Positions 52,301 through 61,200 of a stretch of 64,000 bases of DNA are shown here, piece after piece. The stretch is from Axinella damicornis (Eukaryota > Porifera > Demospongiae > Axinellida > Axinellidae). The first letter of the stretch is position 1; every line of letters starts with the position of its first letter. The stretch is from the NCBI GenBank assembly GCA_963931865.1, contig OZ007506.1:14663969-14727968 (forward strand), read 5' to 3'. The notes below the pieces were generated by a model that saw only the letters and a list, made by a program, of their open reading frames with translations, ran no database searches and had not been told where the DNA came from. Both the position numbers and the translations under genes were made by a program.

Positions 52301-55300
52301 CAATGAAATTCCAGGTTTGTATGATAAAATCAGTATCACCATAGTACCAAGCTATACCGGAAACATATCACTCGTTTGTCGCCTTCGGCATTGTTACTCG
52401 TGCTTCGCACTCGTAACAATACTACGGCAACAAACTCGTGATATTTTCCGGTATAGCTTGGTACTATGGTGATACTTATATATTATATGTGGCTCCATGG
52501 CAACTAGGAATATTGATGTGAAGTGCAAAGTACCGAAAACGCGCTGAAGTGTGATATTCACAGCTTTACAATTACATGTAGGTCATAATAGCATGTAATC
52601 CCTCGGAACAGCTTTACAGCTTACACCTATGAAGTGAGGGGACCCTTCTTCCTGTGACGTCTGCCAATGTTTATTACCATGCAAATTAGGGACGCATGAT
52701 CATCACGATAATCATCTTTTGATAAAATGGCCATGCCACAAGTCGTACAAACTAGACAATAATAAGCAGTCGACTTCTGAATCACCAATTTTCCGTGGGA
52801 GTCAGCTTTCAAGCCGTGAAGGACTTACTGCTTTGGGTTTACACATGTTAACTTTACTAACCCAGCTATTGGGAGTGATTTTGATGACGACATTTTCACA
52901 GTAGGGAGAGAGGCCGAGGCTGACAAGAAGGCAGAAGCATGTTGTGTGGAGACAGCACGCTTAGCCTCAGGAACGTGAAGCAGTTAGAGAGGATGGACAG
53001 TTTGACCAGCATGAATTGGAGGTGACAAGTGAGGAGTTGGCAGAGATGCAAGGAGCTGATGAGACACTGGCGGCAGTGGGGAAGGCAGCTGAGGGGACAC
53101 CCAGTACAGCAGGGGGGGGGGGGGGGGGGGGGTCTCTTCAAGAGGGATGGTTTGATCTACAGACGGTGGACGCCCCCAGGCCACAACACAGAAGAAATGG
53201 CAGTGGACCAACTGGTTTTACCACAGCAGTGATGCAGAACACATGGCACACACTATCCCCCTTGCAGGTCACCTTGGCAAGGACAAAACCGCTCGTCGAA
53301 TCCTGCAGAGATTATACTGGCCCACACTATACAGGGATGTGGCGGAGCTCTGTCGAACCTGCAAAGAGTGTCAGAAGGCGGCATACTGCAGGATCCAACG
53401 TGTACCTCTCATACCTCTACCCATAATGGAGGAACCGTTTCAGAGAATTGCAATGGACATCGTTTGACCACTGCCTCGGAGTCGATCAGGGAAGCGATAC
53501 ATACTGGTAGTATGTGACTATGCCACCAGATATCCAGAAGCTGTCCCTCTCAGGTCCATAGATGAGGAACATGTTGCGGAAGAGTTGGTGCTACTATTCT
53601 CTCATGTTGGGGTGCCCAAAGAAATTCTCACGGATCAGGGTCCAATCTATCGATTGCTTCATGTACACCTGATCCGGACAACTCCGTACCACCCACAGAC
53701 TGATGGACTTGTGGAGCGATTCAACAAAACACTCAAGTCAGTGCTCCGGAAGACGGCCATTGAAGAGGGGAAAGATAAGCTCATTCCCTATCTGCTCTTC
53801 GCATACCGTGAAGTTCCCCAAGCATCCACTGGGTTTTCTCCTTTTGAACTGCTGTATGGTAGGCCTGTCCGAGTGCCCCTGGACATTCTCAAGGAGGCGT
53901 GGAGTGCAGGAACCAGGAGTGATGAGAGTGCGGTGTCCCATGTTATTGCTACATGTACGTATGAGGGACAAGATGGGCAACATGATGGAGCTGGTGAAGG
54001 AGAATGTAACACAATCACGAACTCGGCAGAAGCGTTGGTACGACCAAAAGGCTCGTCATCGGGAGTTCCAGAAGGGTGATCAAGTGCTCATCCTGCTTCC
54101 GACATCGACCAACACACTGTTGGCTCAGTGGCAAGGACCCTATGCAGTCCTGCGTCGGGTAGGCAAGGTGACCTACCAAGTTGACATGCATGACAAAAAG
54201 AAACACCGCCGCATCTTCCATGTGAATATGCTTTGTAAATGGCATATGCCAGTGGCCACAGCTTACCCTGAGGATGTTGCAGAGTCAGAATTTGAGGATG
54301 ACATACCCTCATTAGTTTGTTGTAGCTTATTTGTTGATTGGCATCTGGTTTTACCTTATTTGCGCATTAGGTTGCTTCTCCTTGATTCGTTATATCATGT
54401 GTATTATTTGGAGATTGTGTAAGTGTGACATCCTGCCAGCACGTTTTAAAAATTATATCATGCATGATTTTCAGTATCTTTGCATTCAATGAAGTATTAA
54501 CCTAGGTTAATAGGATAATGGGGAGGCGGGGCAAGTGGCAACAATATGACTGCTGAGCATGTGCAGAAAGTTATATGTGTAGGCGATCCTCGTAGCAGTC
54601 AGCTGTCAGTCTGAGTGTAGTTGAAGTGCAACCGAACAACAAGCATGCAAACTTCAAGCGGATCCTGCGATACCCACGGTTACCCAGAACGCACTATGGC
54701 CAATGAATACTTGTCCGAGGCCGAGCTGGACGAGAGGATAGGGTCGGCGGTCGACAAGGTGCTGGAGCGCCACCTCCAGCCCTTCATGACCCACGTCCTG
54801 CGCACCGCCGAAGAAGGAGAATCCTCAAAGAGTGTCAGCTCTATATCATGTGTATTATTTGGAGATTGTGTAAGTGTGACATCCTGCCAGCACTTTTTAA
54901 AAATTATATCATGATTTCGGTATCTTTGCATTCAATGAAGGTTAATAGGAACTATTAAACTAGGTTAATAGGATAATGGGGAGGCGGAGCAAGTGGCAAC
55001 AATATGACTGCAGAGCAAGTGCAGAAAGTTATATGTGTAGGCGATCCTCGTAGCAGTCAGCTGTCAGTGTAGTTGAAGTGCAACCGAACAACAAGCATGC
55101 AAACTTCAAGCGGATCCTGCGATACCCACGGTTACCCAGAACACACTATGGCCAATGAATACTTGTCCGAGGCCGAGCTGGACGAGAGGATAGGGTCGGC
55201 GGTCGACAAGGCGCTGGAGCGCCACCTCCAGCAATTCATGACCCACGTCCTGCGCACCGCCGAAGAAGGAGAATCCTCAAAGAGTGTCAGCGGGGGTGAG

Positions 55301-58300
55301 TAGTAACTAGTTAGCTTCTCCCATGTGGGATGACGAGCTGCCGTTGGGCGCTCACCATAGAAGAGGTCGTCGACATTTTTGTGGACGCCGGGCGCACACC
55401 ATAGTCGACATGGTCCGGCGGTTTCCATTGTCTCGGACGCCAGGCACTCCCGGGCCGGCGGGCATTGTCGCGCCGGGCGCCCTCGGGCCGGCCAATATTG
55501 TCTCGGGCGCCAGGCACCCAATGGCTGATCGATCGACATTGACGCAGGCACCCACGGGCCGGGCTGATCGACATTGACGTGGGCGCTGGGCGCTCCTGAG
55601 CTGGCTGCCGTCTGGTTCACGGTGAGCTCCTGCCACTTCACAAGTTAATCACGAACTGAGGTAAAGGAAGGGACGGGCATGGCGAGAGGCAGAGAACTGC
55701 CTTAACGAGCTATACCCAGTTCCTATCCCACCAAACCTCAAGTGAGTTTTGGGAGGGAACTGCTCCTGCTCGTTGTCGGCATAACTAAGCCCTATTAAGC
55801 AGACTCATGTGACCTAGGCTTACTACTGATTTTTATATCAATTGGTTGATGGTCTTTGTACCATTTCCTCTGGGCTAGCCAGTGTGGCGTATGATGTGCA
55901 TACCACTGGCTGGAATTATTGATTGAAGATTATGGTAGAGCTCTGACGGCAGATTTTTTACCTCGTAGAGGAAATGGGCCAGCTGGATTAGGATAGAGTG
56001 AATCAGGCTGGTTATGTGCAGATGTCGGTGGCTGGTAAGGTGACGTCTGGTTGTAAGCAGGTGGCTGGTAAGGTGATTGCTGGTTGTAAGCAGGTGGCTG
56101 GTAAGGTGATTGCTGGTTGTAAGTAGGTGTCTGCGGCTGGTTATAAGCTGGTTGCTGCGGCTGGTTGAAAGTCGGAGCTGGATATTGATGATGCGGCTGA
56201 TACTGTAATGTGTCCATAATCCATCGTTGGTTGGTACCCGGTAATAGTAGTTTGCAATGTAGTATCCAGGGTAGGCACTCTTTAATTCAGAGTGTGAATG
56301 GATGTCCAGTTTCATTTGCAGTATATATTTCTGCTGAATCAGTAGAATCGGTGGAACCCAGAGAATCTGCAAAAGACATGGACAATTGTCAGAGCTGAAA
56401 AAAGACATGAACAATTGCAATTCACATGTACTGTACATGATATTATGTGCACAGGAAGGAGAGAGAGGCAGGCAGGAGTGAGGGAGGGAGAGGGGGGACA
56501 CAACACACACCTGGCACTGAATCATCGTCGGAGCTGATTGAGATGCTCGCTGGCTGTGAAGAGGTTGCTGGTCGTGTATCTTTGTCCGCTGGTGGTGGCT
56601 TCTCAGTTGCAGGTGGAGTGACAGGTCTCGTAGAGGGTGGTTGCACTTTGGATGTGGAGTGACAGGTCTCGTAGAGGGTGGTTGTTCTTTGGATGGTTGT
56701 GCAGGTGGAGTGGCAGGTCTCGTAGAGGGTGGTTGCACTTTGGATGTGGAGTGACAGGTCTCGTAGAGGGTGGTTGTTCTTTGGATGGTTGTGCAGGTGG
56801 AGTGGCAGGTCTCGTAGAGGGTGGTTGTTCTTTGGATGGTTGTGCAAGTGGAGTGACAGGTCTCGTAGAGGGTGGTTGTTCTTTGGATGGTTGTGCAAGT
56901 GGAGTGACAGGTCTCGTAGAGGGTGGTTGTTCTTTGGATGGTTGTGCAGGTGGAGTGACAGGTCTCGTAGAGGGTGGTTGTTCTTTGGATGGTTGTGCAG
57001 GTGGAGTGACAGGTCTCGTAGAGGGTGGTTGTTCTTTGGATGGTTGTGCAGGTGGAGTGGCAGGTCTCGTAGAGGGTGGTTGTTCTTTGGATGGGTGTGC
57101 AGGTGGAGTGACAGGTCTCGTAGAGGGTGGTTGTTCTTTGGATGGTTGTGCAGGTGGAGTGGCAGGTCTCGTAGAGGGTGGTTGTTCTTTGGATGGGTGT
57201 GCAGGTGGAGTGACAGGTCTCGTAGAGGGTGGTTGTTCTTTGGATGGTTGTGCAGGTGGAGTGACAGGTCTCGTAGAGGGTGGTTGTTCTTTGGATGGTT
57301 GTGCAGGTGGAGTGACAGGTCTCGTAGAGGGTGGTTGTTCTTTGGATGGGTGTGCAGGTGGAGTGACAGGTCTCGTAGAGGGTGGTTGTTCTTTGGATGG
57401 TTGTGCAGGTGGAGTGACAGGTCTCGTAGAGGGTGGTTGTTCTTTGGATGGTTGTGTAGGTGGTCCAGGAGTGACACGACTTGTGGCTGTAATAATTGAA
57501 CCAGAGGGGGCCTTGGGGTTGGGGTTCAACTTCCTACGCTTTGCTGGTGCTTCTGAAGTGGGGGGCTTCGGATTTTCCTTACCTGCAGAATGAACAGATA
57601 CATGTACATGTATATTTTAACAACGTTTAGTGTGTGTGTAACAGAAGTGGAGGGTGGGACTACGTAAACTAGTTACTTGCACTCCCTTGTGGTGCCTTCA
57701 TTGGCTGGCTCAATGTTTTCTTTGGCAGTATCTTCATTGGCTGGCTCAATGTTTTCCTTGGCAGGTGGCTCACCAGCCAATTCTAACTCTTGGTTCCAAA
57801 GGACTTTCAATACAAACAAGGCAGATGTAAAGGCAGAAGTACAAATGACCTTTATAGCATGACTAGGCATCAATACCTGTGAAGAGTTCGACCCCGGAAT
57901 GTGACCTTAGAATTTGACCTAGAAACTATTTGACCCTAGCTGTTCAATTGTACCACCAATGGCATCCTTAACCTTGGACAAATAAACAAATGCATTGTCT
58001 GTCCCATGCCTGACAGTTCGTGCACAAATCTATATATATACAAGTTTCTGTACCTGCTGACCTGACTGAACGATGACGGTGCGAGGTTCACTGTGTTCCT
58101 TGCTCTTCTGCCACACAAAATATAGCACTTGTGCCTTCTTAGCATCATGCGATGCCCTCTCGTGAGCTGCTGGCTACACTATAGTCCTGTACCTACTGTA
58201 CGCTGCCCATGCCGCACATGGCAACAAAAAAATCAAGACATTTTTCTTTCACGTGAATAGTCAATTCTGATATGCACGTACCATGTACATATGTATACAC

Positions 58301-60702
58301 ACATTGTGATTTGTGAAACTGAACATTGTTCTCTAATTATTGTACAATTGAGTTATATGTGGCCTTTTGAGTGGCATCATTAATTGTCACCGTAGCCTTC
58401 ATCTTCCGAGGCTGTTCTCACTGGGCTGTGATCTGGCCTTCGGCGGATGCCAGGGGCAGGTTCTGTTGTTTATGGGGTGATCGAAGGAGGACCGAGTTCC
58501 CCGTATACACATGATGGCAACGAAAAATTGAATTTTACGAGAACGTAAAAATGGTTGCACAACGTAATGCAAACACGGTACGCAACGGTAGCGTTTACAA
58601 ATTAATAAACGGCGTAATATTGACACTGTTTTACATTTTACGAACGTTGTACGCAAGCGAAACGGAATTGACTCTTACTGTACATATAGACTCTATCTAC
58701 CGAGTCTGTGATAGGTGTGCTTTCCTGGGCCAGTGCAGTAAAGTGCAAAGTTCAGTTGCGAGTGACTGGAAAGTGTCCCCTCAAGGAGGACGAACGCGTT
58801 AGCGAGGTTCTGCATCCCTTGCCTAGCATGGCAAATGGTCCACGCTGAGTTAGCTCATTGTGGCGAACAGTTCTTAGCAGCAAGACATTCTGCATCATAC
58901 TATACCACCAGACCTCACCTAGTTCACACCGTGGAGCGGTTGAGTGGGGACAGCTAGCTCCGGCCCCATCGTATAGTGCCAGCAAAGGCCCGGGTAAAAA
59001 CGAGGCTAAGGTCCACACTGCGGTGCCTCATGTGTGCATGCACCTCCAAAACGCATACAGTAGTTTGGGGACGAGACCACAAACCGCCCCCATGCAATTA
59101 AAGTGTGATGGAAATTTAAGTGTGACGGACATACATATACGTATATATACAAATGTGACGTGACTACACGCACGATTAGTTGCCTCGTGCTAAAGCGCTC
59201 GGCAATCACTGTCAGATTGCCAGCCTGTCCAATATTATTATACTCCACTCACACTATACAATGTCCTAGAGAGCCCTTTGCTATATTCTGTAACTGATTC
59301 ACTGTTTACATTGTAGGCAGATGATTTGATCATTGTAGGCATGCATGACAACCATTTGTACACAGTCACAAGTTGTTAAGAACATTAGCTGCCAATGAGC
59401 CAGGTTTAGTGGTGCTTCAAGTGGTTGCTGAAAGAGGACTTGTCAACAGGCACTTTCAGACCAGACCACAAAGTGCACAGTTAGAAGCACATGGACAGTG
59501 TACTACATATACTCAGTACTCAGATGAATGATGAATAGGTTCACATTTGCTGTACAACAATGCACAGGTACAGGGTGTAGTGGAGATATTCTAGAAGATG
59601 CTAAAAACAGGTTGTTGACAACGAGTGGCTAGGCTCTGAAAACTAGCCTCGTTCTCAGGCTCTCCAACACATGAATCACAATCAGAAAAACGGGGGAGAG
59701 CCCTGAACTTAGGTTAAGAGGGTGAGGGCATTTACTCAAAAGGGATATTACAGTGAGAGACCACACCAACTACATTGTACTTACGATCTCTACATGCACC
59801 AATTGGTGCTCTTTCGCTTCCTGTCCAGGGGTCAGATGCAGCCCTCTGATTGGTCAAATCTTAGACTATCTATCTCACAAAGCAGAAGACGTGTCTCACC
59901 CATTTGTTGACATGTGTGCTGGTGGTGGCCACCCACAGGGACTGCTGGCTGTCCAGGGGATCCAGCGCCAGGTCCAGGATGGGAGATTCCTCACAGAACA
60001 AGAGAAAACCTTCCTGACCACCTGCCACGGGAGGGAAAAGATGAATGCGCACCATATCTACTCCCAAGTGCTTACTCCTTTCCTTCTCTCACTCCCCAGT
60101 CCTCTCCCCACCCTCACCACTCCACTGTCCACACCTTCTCTCCCTCCCTCCCCAGTCCTCTCCCCACCCTCACCACTCCACTGTCCACACCTCTTCCTCC
60201 CTCCCCTGTCCTCTCCACTCGGTTGACCTCCACACCCTCCCTCTCTACTCCACTCTACACACCTTCCTCCCTCCCCATTCCTCTCCGCACCCTCACCACT
60301 CCACTGTTCACACCTTCCCTCCCTCGCTCCCCAGTCCTCTCCACTCTCCACACCCTCACCACTCCACTGTCCACACCTTCTCTCCCTCGCTCCCCAGTCC
60401 TCTCCACTCTCCACACCCTCACCACTCCACTGTCCACACCTTCTCTCCCTCTCCCTTACTAGGTGCCAGTTCAGTGGCAAACACCTTCCCCTCTCTGCCC
60501 CCAGAGTAGAATGTTGTGAACTCCTCATCCACTGCCAGGGCCCACACCCCCTCCTCGTGCATACGGAATGTCTCCACACAACGCTGCTGGCCCAGAGACC
60601 ATAGCCGCACGGTACCATCAGAACTACCTGAGAGGCACTGTGTGTGTGCGTGCATTTGCATACATGTACATGTATGTGATTATGTGCGTATACATGTGTA
60701 CA

Positions 60703-60733
<31 letters not shown>

Positions 60734-61169
60734 GTACATGTGGGTGCAACAGCATACTCCCATTCTTATCACAGCTACAGAGTTACACATAACCAATGAC
60801 ATCATCATCGTCTGCCGTAATGACAATGATGTCATCATGCATTATTGGATTTGCACACACACACGTACACACACACACACACATTCTGACAGACTCACAG
60901 ATGATCCATCCCTGCTGAGGAGGAGAGCCCTGACATTGTCCGTGTGTCCCTTCAGCTTCATCACCTTATTGCAGCTGCGGGGGTCCCACACACGGAGGAG
61001 CTGGGAGAGAGAGTGAAAGGGGGTGTCAGAACAACTGACACAGGTACACGTACATGGACATGTAGGAGCAGTCTAGCCTCTTCACCAGGCCGAGTGCGGA
61101 AGGCAGGCGTACGTAACTGGCCTGGCGGAGAGGGGCTAGTGGCTACAATGATGTAGGAGTAAAGGGGAT

Positions 61170-61200
<31 letters not shown>

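Larger units (their letters stand above)
43000..59899. other. 16.9-kb WDR48 intron packed with repeats and nested coding relics
   Basis: No WDR48 exon is needed or seen between w7 and w6. From left to right it holds an 18S fragment, tandem-repeat block 1, a RING-like relic, unassigned sequence, tandem-repeat block 2 with a transposon insertion, a foldback, a broken Ty3/gypsy pol with a tandem duplication, a GC-rich degenerate repeat and a candidate nested gene. Confidence 0.75.

Noticed and set aside
56637..57593. Long plus-strand frames (~318 and ~256 residues) of Gly/Val- and Arg/Trp-rich repeats
   Set aside because: They are the antisense of the 51-base minisatellite; the minus strand carries splice sites and the better protein model.
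59914..60509. Pro/Ser/Thr-rich plus-strand frames and minus-strand Gly/Glu-rich frames
   Set aside because: Read-through of the minisatellite next to WDR48 w5; only the first part of the minus frame (exon w5) is WDR48.
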